Assembly: GCF_021295315.1 (NCBI RefSeq)
Contig: NZ_JAIMJA010000020.1
Span: 16,101-80,100, forward strand
From: Motilimonas cestriensis
GTDB taxonomy: Bacteria > Pseudomonadota > Gammaproteobacteria > Enterobacterales > CBDFNC01
Direction: 5' to 3'
DNA length: 64,000 nt
This document shows positions 19,177-26,929 of this stretch, piece by piece. Position 1 is the stretch's first letter, and each line of letters starts with the position of its first letter. Position numbers and translations under genes: made by a program. Below the pieces are notes generated by a model. It had not been told where the DNA came from and searched no databases. It saw only the letters and a list, made by a program, of their open reading frames with translations.

Positions 19177-20534
19177 TATAACTCCTCTCGCTGAGCCAGT
19201 CGCTCAATCAACCGCTGATGAATACCACCAAAACCACCATTACTCATGATTAATACGCTATCTCCTGATTTTACTTGCAACAGTATATGTTCAAGTAAGG
19301 CACTGAGATCAGATTCAATGATGGCGGGGGTATCACTATTACTAAAACATGCGGGTAATGACCAGTTAAGCCCTTCTGGCTGCAAGCAATAGATCATATC
19401 CGCGGTTTGTAATGACGTGACTAATTCATGTTGGTGAGTGCCCATTTTCATGGTGTTGGAGCGCGGCTCTAATACAGCTAGAATACGCCCTTTACCGACC
19501 TTAGCCCGCAGTCCTGCTAATGTTGTTTTGATTGCTGTGGGGTGATGGGCAAAATCATCATAAACCTTGATGCCGGCCACCTCGCCTTTTAGCTCCATTC
19601 GACGTTTGGCATTTTTAAACTCACCTAACGCCGCAATACTGTGTTCAGGCAGCACGCCAACATGTTTCGCTGCGGCAATGGTGGCTAACGCATTAGCAAT
19701 ATTATGATCTCCTAATAAAGACCAGCTCACGCGCCCTTGTAGTTGCTGTTGGTAAAAAACATCGAATACGGTGCCATCAGCAATCACCTTTTCCGCTGAC
19801 CAATCACCATTTAATGTTTGCAACTCACTCCAGCATCCTTGCTCTAATACTTGGTCAATGGCTGGTGTTTGGGTTGGATAAATGATTTGCCCTTGTTGCG
19901 GAACAAGACGGACAAGGTGATGGAACTGACGTTGAATAGCGGCGAGATCAGCAAAAATATCTGCATGATCAAATTCCAAGTTATTAATAATCAGCGTGCG
20001 TGGTTTGTAGTGAACGAACTTCGAACGCTTATCAAAGAAAGCACTGTCATATTCATCGGCTTCAATTACAAAAAACGGCGTTTCGCCCAACCGAGCAGAA
20101 ATGCCGAAATTTTCTGGCACACCGCCAATAAGGAAACCCGGTGCCATCCCCGCAAACTCTAATACCCAAGCTAACATACTGGAGGTAGAGGTTTTACCAT
20201 GAGTCCCCGATGCCGCTAGCACCCATTTATCTTTGAGCACAAATTCGTTCAGCCATTGCGGCCCAGAAATGTAAGGCAAGTTAAGATTAAGCATGGCTTC
20301 AACACAAGGGTTACCACGGCTCATGGCGTTACCAACGACAATCAAGTCTGGCGCGGGAGCCAGTTGAGAAGGATCGTACCCTTGAATTAATTCTATGCCT
20401 TGCTCTTCAAGTTGTGTACTCATGGGAGGATAAACGTTGGCGTCCGAGCCCGTTACCCGGTGCCCTAATTGCTTGGCCAAAATGGCTAAACCACCCATAA
20501 AGGTGCCGCAAATGCCTAGAATATGAATGTGCAT
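19176..20534 (-). CDS. mpl: UDP-N-acetylmuramate:L-alanyl-gamma-D-glutamyl-meso-diaminopimelate ligase
   Basis: Recycles the murein tripeptide directly onto UDP-MurNAc. Mur ligase architecture: N-terminal Rossmann-like region with [13 protein letters not shown], central ATP site GTHGKTST (110-117), the carbamylated-lysine/ADP region with [15 protein letters not shown] and [11 protein letters not shown], and the C-terminal domain with [12 protein letters not shown] and [11 protein letters not shown]. The 452-residue length fits (457 in E. coli). It is first in an mpl-ubiX unit. Confidence 0.97.
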   Translation of the reverse strand: MHIHILGICGTFMGGLAILAKQLGHRVTGSDANVYPPMSTQLEEQGIELIQGYDPSQLAPAPDLIVVGNAMSRGNPCVEAMLNLNLPYISGPQWLNEFVLKDKWVLAASGTHGKTSTSSMLAWVLEFAGMAPGFLIGGVPENFGISARLGETPFFVIEADEYDSAFFDKRSKFVHYKPRTLIINNLEFDHADIFADLAAIQRQFHHLVRLVPQQGQIIYPTQTPAIDQVLEQGCWSELQTLNGDWSAEKVIADGTVFDVFYQQQLQGRVSWSLLGDHNIANALATIAAAKHVGVLPEHSIAALGEFKNAKRRMELKGEVAGIKVYDDFAHHPTAIKTTLAGLRAKVGKGRILAVLEPRSNTMKMGTHQHELVTSLQTADMIYCLQPEGLNWSLPACFSNSDTPAIIESDLSALLEHILLQVKSGDSVLIMSNGGFGGIHQRLIERLAQREEL

Positions 20535-20666
20535 ACTGCTCTCTCTGTATAATTTATTGAGCCCAGCAACGACTTAGGCTCCATTGAAAGCATGTTAACG
20601 TAACCACAAAACTAAGGCTAGAACACCCATAACTTAAACCGAGCTGGCGCACAGCCAAGTCAGCAC

Positions 20667-21053
20667 TTAATTAGGTTTTCTTTGCCCTTTTTTATTCCGG
20701 CTATGGCGTAATGGTGTAATTGGATTGGCCTGATCCATCTCTGCAGGCGGATCGATTGGCATAAACAATGGTTGCCCTATCCCTTGATAAGGTCTGTAAA
20801 ACAAGCCGTTACATTGATAAATCAACTGGGGTTTAGGCCAACTGATACAACCCGCAGGTAATTGGTATAGCCAATTCAGCCCTTGCTGATATTTAAGCTG
20901 CTCACGCCATTGGTTTTCTGCCAAAATTTGCTGCTTAAGCGCCCAAGGGTTAGGTTTTTGCTCTGTGCTTTTTTGCACTGTCACCGTGCCCGCTAACACC
21001 GGAAACAATGCCTGCAGACAGCAATAAATGAAGATCCATTGTTTGTATTTCAT
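20667..21053 (-). CDS. Small exported protein of unknown function
   Basis: 128 residues with a signal peptide-like N-terminus (hydrophobic WIFIYCCLQALFPVLAG, likely cleaved after LAG). The mature part is rich in Gln, Trp, Tyr and Pro. It has a pair of Cys (in AGCISW and YQCNG) that could form a disulfide, and a basic tail ending NKKGQRKPN. No family was recognised. It has its own position between mpl and a divergent exported protein. A coding gene is likely because the signal sequence and stop fit, but it has no support beyond that. Confidence 0.6.
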   Translation of the reverse strand: MKYKQWIFIYCCLQALFPVLAGTVTVQKSTEQKPNPWALKQQILAENQWREQLKYQQGLNWLYQLPAGCISWPKPQLIYQCNGLFYRPYQGIGQPLFMPIDPPAEMDQANPITPLRHSRNKKGQRKPN

Positions 21054-21162
21054 TTGCTCAATTCTCTCTAGAGTCTTTGCTTAGCCATCAATTAGTTCTA
21101 AACACGCTCTTTTGTTAAGCAATATCTATTCCATTAACCAAGAAAAAAACACAATAAAAAAT

Positions 21163-21176
21163 TTGATCTAGATCGA
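21163..21176 (+). promoter_or_regulatory. FNR/CRP-like palindromic box
   Basis: TTGATCTAGATCGA matches the FNR (EtrA) consensus TTGAT-N4-ATCAA at nine of ten specified bases, and resembles the CRP core. It lies 50 bp upstream of the exported protein at 21227, suitably placed for an activator. Function is inference. Confidence 0.45.
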
Positions 21177-21226
21177 GTTTTTGTCCTATTTGTTAAATAG
21201 AGACAAGTTTTAATGAGGTGGATATG

Positions 21227-22129
21227 ATGAAGCAATTAATAATGTTACTGATACTGACGGTATCCACTTCAGTGTTTGCGGTTCTCCCCCAAGAAGACGC
21301 CGGATCAACATTGAAGCTTGACTGGTTTTGGCAAAATGAATCTGGTAGCCAACAAGTAGCGCAGGCCTTGTTTACTCGTAATCAAGTGAAGCAAGGGGTG
21401 CAAGACCAACAAAAAATTAACTTTACCCTTAACTCCCCTATCCGAGCATTACATGGCTATATTGGTCCTCGCCTTATGCATGTACTCGACAGCATCAATT
21501 CAGTATCACCAGATCATGCGACAAAATTTGTCAGTATCGAGCATGCTTTTTCAGTGAAAGATGCCAGCCCTGAATCGACTTTGTTTTGGCAGGCCTATTA
21601 TCAATATCAAGATGATGCTTTTAATTTTTTAAGAGTGAGCCCTTGCTTGGCACAAAATGAGTTAGATGGTCCTTGCATTAGACCTAATTATTCACAGATA
21701 TTTTACAGCTACCGCCAATCATTTAGTGGCTTAGCTGAGCAATTAAGATCCCATGAAGGTGCATCGATTTCGATTCAAAACGCACAAAGCTGGCTACTCA
21801 ATATTCCTGACGCTGAAGAGCATCATGATCGCTTCTCCCCTCCTTTAACCGTGCTATTAGAAAATGTGGCTGACAGCGATGAGCGAGCGTTACTACTGGC
21901 AACTTTGATCAGTCAAATTGCACCTGACTATCGTATGTTTTTGGTTTACCCAGCTAACAGTAACGGTAGCGCATCACCCGCTTGGTTAACCATTGAAGCG
22001 CGAAGTGGCGCAAATGGCACGCCTGTTGTGATTGATAATAATGAACATACTTTATTAACGGGTTCACCTGCGTTACTAAAAGAAATGATGACCACACAAA
22101 CGCCGATGATCAGTGAACCTTTATATTAA
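21227..22129 (+). CDS. Exported protein of unknown function
   Basis: 300-residue protein with a Sec signal peptide (MKQLIMLLILTVSTSVFA, cleavage after VFA). The mature part has no recognised domain. It contains two Cys in a short interval (SPCLAQNELDGPC) and mixed helix/strand character. The start at 21227 is preferred because GAGG ends 8 nt upstream; ATG 21224 and GTG 21218 are in frame too. An FNR/CRP-like box sits about 50 bp upstream, so expression may respond to oxygen or carbon state. It is not obviously part of the zinc operon that follows, since a hairpin lies between. Confidence 0.7.
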   Translation: MKQLIMLLILTVSTSVFAVLPQEDAGSTLKLDWFWQNESGSQQVAQALFTRNQVKQGVQDQQKINFTLNSPIRALHGYIGPRLMHVLDSINSVSPDHATKFVSIEHAFSVKDASPESTLFWQAYYQYQDDAFNFLRVSPCLAQNELDGPCIRPNYSQIFYSYRQSFSGLAEQLRSHEGASISIQNAQSWLLNIPDAEEHHDRFSPPLTVLLENVADSDERALLLATLISQIAPDYRMFLVYPANSNGSASPAWLTIEARSGANGTPVVIDNNEHTLLTGSPALLKEMMTTQTPMISEPLY

Positions 22130-22142
22130 ACGCTCATAGCGG

Positions 22143-22163
22143 TGGCTCATAAATGATGAGCCA
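22143..22163 (+). terminator. Hairpin after the exported protein gene
   Basis: Perfect TGGCTCAT/ATGAGCCA stem with loop AAATG, 14 bp after the stop codon at 22129. No T-run follows, so termination is uncertain. Confidence 0.4.
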
Positions 22164-22220
22164 TTACTTATGATGAGTTTGGATAAAAAAGAGGAAATAA
22201 ATAGTAAAAACTTCATACAG

Positions 22221-22236
22221 GTTGATATAACATAAC
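22221..22236 (+). promoter_or_regulatory. Possible degenerate Zur half-site before the zinc operon
   Basis: GTTGATATAACATAAC contains TATAACAT, a match to one half of the gammaproteobacterial Zur box; the other half is poor. Given the zinc-type operon it precedes, it is worth testing. Confidence 0.2.
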
Positions 22237-22269
22237 ACTTGTTTTGTTGTTTAGCTTTGTAGGGATTTT

Positions 22270-22596
22270 TTGCTGTCGTCTCCGCGTTTGTTATCTATGC
22301 TCTGTTTAACCCTTTGGCTGCTTGGCCAAGGGGCTTTTGCGCTGCACTGGCAACACGACCATTTAACTAAAGTCAATACTATCAATGATGGCCCATGTGC
22401 TGTTTGTATTCACATCAAGCAATATTCTCCCCCCAGTTTAACGGTTGCGATTGCAGTGGTAATGACCACAATGCTACTGTTTGTCACCAGCTCGCCCATC
22501 ATTCCCATTTCGACCCCTTACTATTCAGCAGGCCCCCGCGCACCGCCTTTTTATAGTCATGTCATCAATATTTATTTTCTCTCATTAACACTATGA
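22270..22596 (+). CDS. Small membrane/exported CxxC protein, first gene of the zinc operon
   Basis: 108 residues starting at TTG (22270) with AGGGA just upstream; ATG 22297 is a shorter alternative. It has an N-terminal hydrophobic segment (LLSMLCLTLWLLGQGAFA), then a His-containing stretch (LHWQHDH), a CAVC motif, and a second hydrophobic segment (TVAIAVVMTTMLLFVTS). His and CxxC clusters suit metal binding. It is the first open frame before a Zrg-like zinc uptake operon and 24 bp from its second gene. I do not recognise a named family, though DUF2946-type proteins share such features. Function is inferred from context only. Confidence 0.55.
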   Translation: MLSSPRLLSMLCLTLWLLGQGAFALHWQHDHLTKVNTINDGPCAVCIHIKQYSPPSLTVAIAVVMTTMLLFVTSSPIIPISTPYYSAGPRAPPFYSHVINIYFLSLTL

Positions 22597-22620
22597 CAAC
22601 TATTTATAAAGGTTTATACC

Positions 22621-23265
22621 ATGCAATTTCGTTTAAAAAAGATGTTCTCGTTAAGTCTTATCACATTGGCCGGTATCAGTAGCCAAACAACGGCAGCCGA
22701 TCATGACCATCGCGCCCATGGTAGCCATGAGCATGGCGCAGCTAACATTGATTTAGTGCTCGAAGGTAATGAGCTCGCTTTTGACTGGATGTCACCCGCG
22801 GCCAATTTACTCGGTTTTGAACATCAGGCGAAAAATGACGAGCAAAAGCAGAAACTAGCTGAAGTGACATCTCTACTCGCACAACCAAAGCATATTTTAG
22901 TCTTACCGGACGCAGCAGGTTGTAAAGTGACAGAGCACAATATCGACAGTGCACTGTTCACTATGAACGCAAGCGCAGATGAACATCATGACGACAAACA
23001 TCATGACGACAAACATCATGACGACGAACATCATGACGACGAACATCATGACGACGAACATCATGACGATACTCACCAAGATACACATTCTGACGTCACT
23101 GTAAGCTATCACTTTGAATGTGCTAACCCCGACGAAATATCATCTCTTTCATTTAGCTTATTTGACCATTTCTTATTAACCGAAAAAGTGCAAATCCAAG
23201 GTATCATCAACAGTCAACAAATGGCTAAAACTCTGACACCAAAAGATCACTCATTAACTTGGTAA
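22621..23265 (+). CDS. zrgA: ZrgA-like zinc uptake protein (DUF2796), His-rich
   Basis: Periplasmic metal-binding protein of the ZrgABCDE-type zinc importer known from Vibrio. After a signal peptide ending in TTAA comes DHDHRAHGSHEHGAANID, a typical DUF2796 start. The centre (residues about 121-150) is a run of six EHHDD/KHHDD units encoded by a perfect-length 15-bp tandem repeat, which should bind several metal ions. The C-terminal part has YHFECANP and FDHFLLTEKVQIQ. The ABC ATPase, permease and DUF3299 protein follow with short gaps. Zinc is the most likely ligand by family and histidine content. Confidence 0.8.
   Translation: MQFRLKKMFSLSLITLAGISSQTTAADHDHRAHGSHEHGAANIDLVLEGNELAFDWMSPAANLLGFEHQAKNDEQKQKLAEVTSLLAQPKHILVLPDAAGCKVTEHNIDSALFTMNASADEHHDDKHHDDKHHDDEHHDDEHHDDEHHDDTHQDTHSDVTVSYHFECANPDEISSLSFSLFDHFLLTEKVQIQGIINSQQMAKTLTPKDHSLTW
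22981..23070 (+). repeat. 15-bp tandem repeat, six units, in the zrgA-like gene
   Basis: Six in-frame copies of (G/A)AACATCATGACGA(C/T), each coding E/K-HHDD. Near-identical units suggest copy number can change by slippage without breaking the frame. Confidence 0.95.
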
Positions 23266-23286
23266 GGGAGCATTCGCTCAGTATCC

Positions 23287-23997
23287 ATGAATAAATTACC
23301 TATTTTAACTATTCAGGATCTCAAGTTCGGTTGGCTGAAAAGCCAACCGCTCACTATTGAGATAGATCACCTTAGTATTAACAAAGGCGATAAAGTATTT
23401 TTGAAAGGTCCCAGTGGTTGTGGTAAATCGACACTACTTGGTCTTATGACAGGCATTAACCAACCTTATAGCGGAACAATCTCGATGCTAGGCAAAGAGT
23501 TAACTGCGCTAAAAGGTAGTCAGAGGGATCACTTTAGAGCAGATCATTTAGGTTATATTTTCCAACAATTTAATCTATTACCTTATTTGAGTGTGATTGA
23601 AAATGTCACGTTACCGTGTTTTTTCTCCAAAGTGCGAAAAAACAAAGCACTGGCTAGCTCTGGCTCATTAGAGCAAGAAGCAAAGCGTTTACTGAGTCAC
23701 CTCGAGATCCCCACGCAACTAATACATCGCCAAGTTACCGAACTCAGCATCGGTCAGCAACAGCGTGTGGCAGCAGCGCGAGCATTAATTGGCAAGCCTG
23801 AATTTATCATTGCCGATGAACCCACCTCATCCCTCGATACTGACGCCAGGGAGTCTTTTATTAAGCTGTTGTTTAACGAATGTGTGGAAACGGATATTAG
23901 TCTGATTTTTGTCAGCCACGATGCCAGCTTACAAGGTTTGTTTGACCATCAAATAGACTTGCCAACGCTTAACAAAGCCACTCAAACAGGAGCATGA
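23287..23997 (+). CDS. ABC transporter ATPase of the zinc-uptake operon (LolD/MacB type)
   Basis: 236-residue ATPase. Walker A GPSGCGKST (41-49), Q-loop IFQQFNLLP, signature LSIGQQQRV (an LSxGQ variant with Ile in place of Gly), Walker B FIIADEPTSSLD and the switch His in FVSHDA. This class powers FtsX/MacB permeases rather than classic importers. The gene is 21 bp after the DUF2796 gene, and its stop is one base before the permease ATG, so the pair is co-translated. Equivalent to a Zrg-operon ATPase. Confidence 0.88.
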   Translation: MNKLPILTIQDLKFGWLKSQPLTIEIDHLSINKGDKVFLKGPSGCGKSTLLGLMTGINQPYSGTISMLGKELTALKGSQRDHFRADHLGYIFQQFNLLPYLSVIENVTLPCFFSKVRKNKALASSGSLEQEAKRLLSHLEIPTQLIHRQVTELSIGQQQRVAAARALIGKPEFIIADEPTSSLDTDARESFIKLLFNECVETDISLIFVSHDASLQGLFDHQIDLPTLNKATQTGA

Positions 23998-23998
23998 A

Positions 23999-25255
23999 AT
24001 GGCCATTGCTAAATTAGCGCTCAAAAGTTTATATAATCGTCGTGGCACAGCCATTTTAACGGTATTTGCTATTGCCCTTAGCGTCACCTTATTACTCGGT
24101 GTAGAGCGAGTTAGAACACAAACCAAAGAAAACTTTGCTAATACGCTATCAGGTACCGATTTAATTGTTGGCGCGCGTACCGGGCAAGTACAGCTTTTAC
24201 TTTACTCTGTATTCAGAATAGGAAATGCCACGAATAATATTTCTTGGCAAACCTACCAAGAAATTGCCAACGATAAAGCAGTAAAGTGGACCGTTCCCTT
24301 CTCGCTGGGTGATTCCCACCGTGGTTTTCGCGTGCTCGGCACCACACCCGATTACTTTAAATATTACCGATTTGGCCAAAAGCAACATTTAAACTTTCAC
24401 CAAGGACAGTCTTTTGGTAGCCCGATTGAAGCAGTACTTGGCGCGGAAGTAGCGAAAAAGCTTAACTACCAACTTGGCCAAGAGATCGTTATCGCTCACG
24501 GCAGCAGCGATGTGTCGTTTACTAAGCACGACAACTTGCCCTTTAAGGTCGTGGGTATTCTCGACCCGACAGGAACCCCAGTTGATCGTACGGTGCATGT
24601 TTCATTAGCAGGCATTGAAGCCATTCATTTTGGTTGGCAAAATGGCGCCCCACGTGGCGGTCAGCTGCAAGCAGATCAATTAGATCAAGTAGCACTTGAA
24701 CCTGAGGTGATCACGGCATTTCTTGTAGGATTAAAATCCAAAATGCATACCTTTGCATTACAACGGAAAATAAATGAATACCAACAAGAAGCGATAATGG
24801 CGGTGCTTCCGGGGGTGGCATTGCAAGAGCTATGGAGTACGATGAGCATGGCCGAGAATGCCTTACTAGTCGTGTCAGGTTTTGTCGTGGTGTCTGGTTT
24901 ATTAGGCATGTTAACCACTCTACTCACTAGCTTAAATGAACGGCGCCGTGAAATGGCCATCTTACGCTCGGTTGGCGCAAGACCAGGCCATATATTTAGC
25001 TTGTTAATTTCAGAAGCGGGCTTGCTCGCACTGGCTGGAGCCTTAACCGGAGTGAGTTTATTATATGGATTGATTTTGATAATACGGCCTATTGCCATGG
25101 ATATGTTTGGTATCTATGTCCGGTTATCTGCTTTAACCCAATATGAACTTATTTTATTATCGATCGTGGTAATATCTGGTTTTATTATAGGTTTATTTCC
25201 CGCATGGCGCGCATACCGCATGTCCCTTGCTGACGGCATGACTATTAGGATATAA
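23999..25255 (+). CDS. FtsX/MacB-type ABC permease of the zinc-uptake operon
   Basis: 418 residues: an N-terminal membrane helix (about 18-36), a large periplasmic MacB-like domain (about 40-280), and three C-terminal helices with the FtsX signature LNERRREMAILRSVGARPGHI. GGAG at the end of the ATPase gene serves as its ribosome binding site. The DUF3299 protein starts 3 bp after the stop. In the Zrg system the exact mechanism of metal movement is not settled; a mechanotransmission role is possible. Confidence 0.88.
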   Translation: MAIAKLALKSLYNRRGTAILTVFAIALSVTLLLGVERVRTQTKENFANTLSGTDLIVGARTGQVQLLLYSVFRIGNATNNISWQTYQEIANDKAVKWTVPFSLGDSHRGFRVLGTTPDYFKYYRFGQKQHLNFHQGQSFGSPIEAVLGAEVAKKLNYQLGQEIVIAHGSSDVSFTKHDNLPFKVVGILDPTGTPVDRTVHVSLAGIEAIHFGWQNGAPRGGQLQADQLDQVALEPEVITAFLVGLKSKMHTFALQRKINEYQQEAIMAVLPGVALQELWSTMSMAENALLVVSGFVVVSGLLGMLTTLLTSLNERRREMAILRSVGARPGHIFSLLISEAGLLALAGALTGVSLLYGLILIIRPIAMDMFGIYVRLSALTQYELILLSIVVISGFIIGLFPAWRAYRMSLADGMTIRI

Positions 25256-25257
25256 CA

Positions 25258-25743
25258 ATGAAATACTTGAAACACATAATATTAAGCGCTTTAGTCGCCT
25301 TGCCGATGCTGGTTCAGGCTGAAGCGATAACGATGGAATGGGAAGAATTATTACCTGAAGCGGAGCGCATTGCACAAGCTAAAGCCGCTGAACTCAACCA
25401 TGATGGCAGTGTAGTCAATCAACCTCAAAGCCAAGAGGTTAATGTTCGCAGTGACCTTAATGGCAAAACGATCCGTCTACCCGGCTTCGTGGTACCTTTA
25501 GAGGGCGATGAAAACACGATTACTGAGTTCTTTTTGGTACCTTACTTTGGCGCTTGTATTCACGTACCACCACCACCACCAAACCAAATCATCTACGTCA
25601 AATATCCAAAAGGTGCCCCCGTTGATGATGTTTGGGGCGCCGTATGGATTGAAGGAACGATTAAAGCAGAAACCATGAGTAATGATCTGGCGACGGTCGG
25701 ATACACCATGGAAGGTATTAAGGTTGAGGTTTACGAAGAGTAG
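25258..25743 (+). CDS. DUF3299 exported protein of the zinc-uptake operon
   Basis: 161 residues with a signal peptide (MKYLKHIILSALVALPMLVQA). The mature part holds the DUF3299 core: RLPGFVVPLEGDE, FFLVPYFGACIHVPPPPPNQI and VWGAVWIEGTI. The Cys and His in GACIHVPPPPPNQ are strictly conserved in this family and could bind metal. It is the last gene of the operon, followed by a very long hairpin. Part of Zrg-like loci in Vibrio and relatives; molecular role unknown. Confidence 0.85.
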   Translation: MKYLKHIILSALVALPMLVQAEAITMEWEELLPEAERIAQAKAAELNHDGSVVNQPQSQEVNVRSDLNGKTIRLPGFVVPLEGDENTITEFFLVPYFGACIHVPPPPPNQIIYVKYPKGAPVDDVWGAVWIEGTIKAETMSNDLATVGYTMEGIKVEVYEE

Positions 25744-25752
25744 AAGAAACGT

Positions 25753-25793
25753 TCTGATTGGTGATAGTTCAATTACCACTATCACCAATCAGA
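25753..25793 (+). terminator. Long perfect hairpin after the zinc operon
   Basis: 16-bp perfect stem (TCTGATTGGTGATAGT with ACTATCACCAATCAGA) and a 9-nt loop, 9 bp after the DUF3299 stop. It lacks a T-run, so it may protect the 3' end as much as terminate. It also ends 20 bp from the convergent 29-aa gene. Confidence 0.6.
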
Positions 25794-25813
25794 GCCCCAG
25801 AGGGATAATAAGG

Positions 25814-25903
25814 TCAGTAAATGTAAGCAGCCAACGCCACTAATCCCACTAAATAGCCGACACCTAACAGAATATTCCATACTTTCTTTTTCAAAATAAT
25901 CAT
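25814..25903 (-). CDS. 29-residue single-pass membrane miniprotein
   Basis: An open frame of 29 codons plus TGA on the minus strand with a textbook ribosome binding site (AAGGAG, 6-7 nt before the ATG at 25903). The product begins MIILKKKVW and continues as one hydrophobic segment, LLGVGYLVGLVALAA, ending in YIY. The basic N-terminus and aromatic end fit an inner-membrane protein with the N-terminus inside. Small-xxx-small packing (GVGYLVG) could mediate helix pairing. Function unknown. It is convergent with the zinc operon and divergent from the TIGR03899-like gene. Confidence 0.65.
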   Translation of the reverse strand: MIILKKKVWNILLGVGYLVGLVALAAYIY

Positions 25904-26036
25904 GCCATTCTCCTTTAGAGCCTGTCTATCTGTATTGGATAACAAACGCTAGCTTTACCTGTTAATAATTTTAACATTTCAGCAACAATGCGCAACTGCT
26001 ATTGTTTAACATAATGATAACAAACGAGGAAAGGGT

Positions 26037-26897
26037 ATGGCTGAAGCAAAAAGCTCCCTTGATAAACTAACTGAAAAGTCGGAAAAGCAGCTCTTTAATA
26101 GTAAACATAAAACCATGGCATTAGCTCGCCAATACGGAATTGAAGGTGGCCTTACTAATGTTGCAGACAGTACGGTACTAACGAGGGCCAAAAAACGCAT
26201 GGCCTTAGAGTTGTCGCAAAAGCAACATAATCTAGAACAAATCATGCAAGCCACTCATACCGAATGTGGTGAAGATGATGCAGCAAGAGAAGTTGATCCT
26301 GATTGGATGTCAGCTTATTTGCGTTTAGCAGAAACCATCAGTAGCAAAAATATGCAGGCATTGTGGGGAAAAATTTTAGCGCAAGAAATTACCAGTCCAG
26401 CGAGCTACTCAGTACGAGCCCTAGAAACACTGAAACAAATGACCAACCGAGAAGCCATTATTTTTCAAAAATTATGTCAGCTAAGTTCAACATTTGCAGG
26501 GGATCCGGCGCGAAAAATTATCACCGGCTATGTGCGTTTACCTACGTCATTTCAGCTTTTTACACCGCTGCACAGTCAAAAACTATCACTGGGTAAGTTT
26601 CGCTTTCCCTATTCTAACGTTATGCTAATGGCTGATTTAGGGTTAATTTATCAAAGTGAATTAGAGTCGGGAGAAATGAGCCCAGGCCAACCCCTTAATA
26701 TTAATTATCACGACTTGCCCATCAGCTTAGTACCAAACGGTAAACGCTTAAAGCTGTATTACTATAAGTTTACGCAAGTTGGCAATGAACTAAGTAAACT
26801 CATTAGTAATGATGCGTTAGTTGAGTATGTTGAAGAGCTGACGCTAATACTCGAGAGAGAATTTCAAATAACCAGCTCTATTAAAAGTAAGGCTTAG
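26037..26897 (+). CDS. TIGR03899/DUF2806-like protein of unknown function
   Basis: 286 residues, mostly charged and helical, without signal peptide or membrane segment. The middle segment DPDWMSAYLRLAETISSKNM followed by QALWGKILAQEI is characteristic of TIGR03899/DUF2806-type proteins, as I recall the families. GAGGAAAGGGT upstream of the ATG is an excellent ribosome binding site. It stands alone: divergent from the 29-aa gene and convergent with the diguanylate cyclase. Function not known; cytoplasmic location is likely. Confidence 0.7.
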   Translation: MAEAKSSLDKLTEKSEKQLFNSKHKTMALARQYGIEGGLTNVADSTVLTRAKKRMALELSQKQHNLEQIMQATHTECGEDDAAREVDPDWMSAYLRLAETISSKNMQALWGKILAQEITSPASYSVRALETLKQMTNREAIIFQKLCQLSSTFAGDPARKIITGYVRLPTSFQLFTPLHSQKLSLGKFRFPYSNVMLMADLGLIYQSELESGEMSPGQPLNINYHDLPISLVPNGKRLKLYYYKFTQVGNELSKLISNDALVEYVEELTLILEREFQITSSIKSKA

Positions 26898-26929
26898 CCG
26901 GCAATCAGCAGCCTAAGCCTTAAATAAAA

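Noticed and set aside
22981..23070. Possible CRISPR-like array
   Set aside because: The 15-bp units are directly adjacent, have no spacers, and are in frame inside a coding gene.
22903..23112. Antisense frame with MMFVV repeats
   Set aside because: It is only the reverse of the HHDD tandem repeat in the zrgA-like gene.
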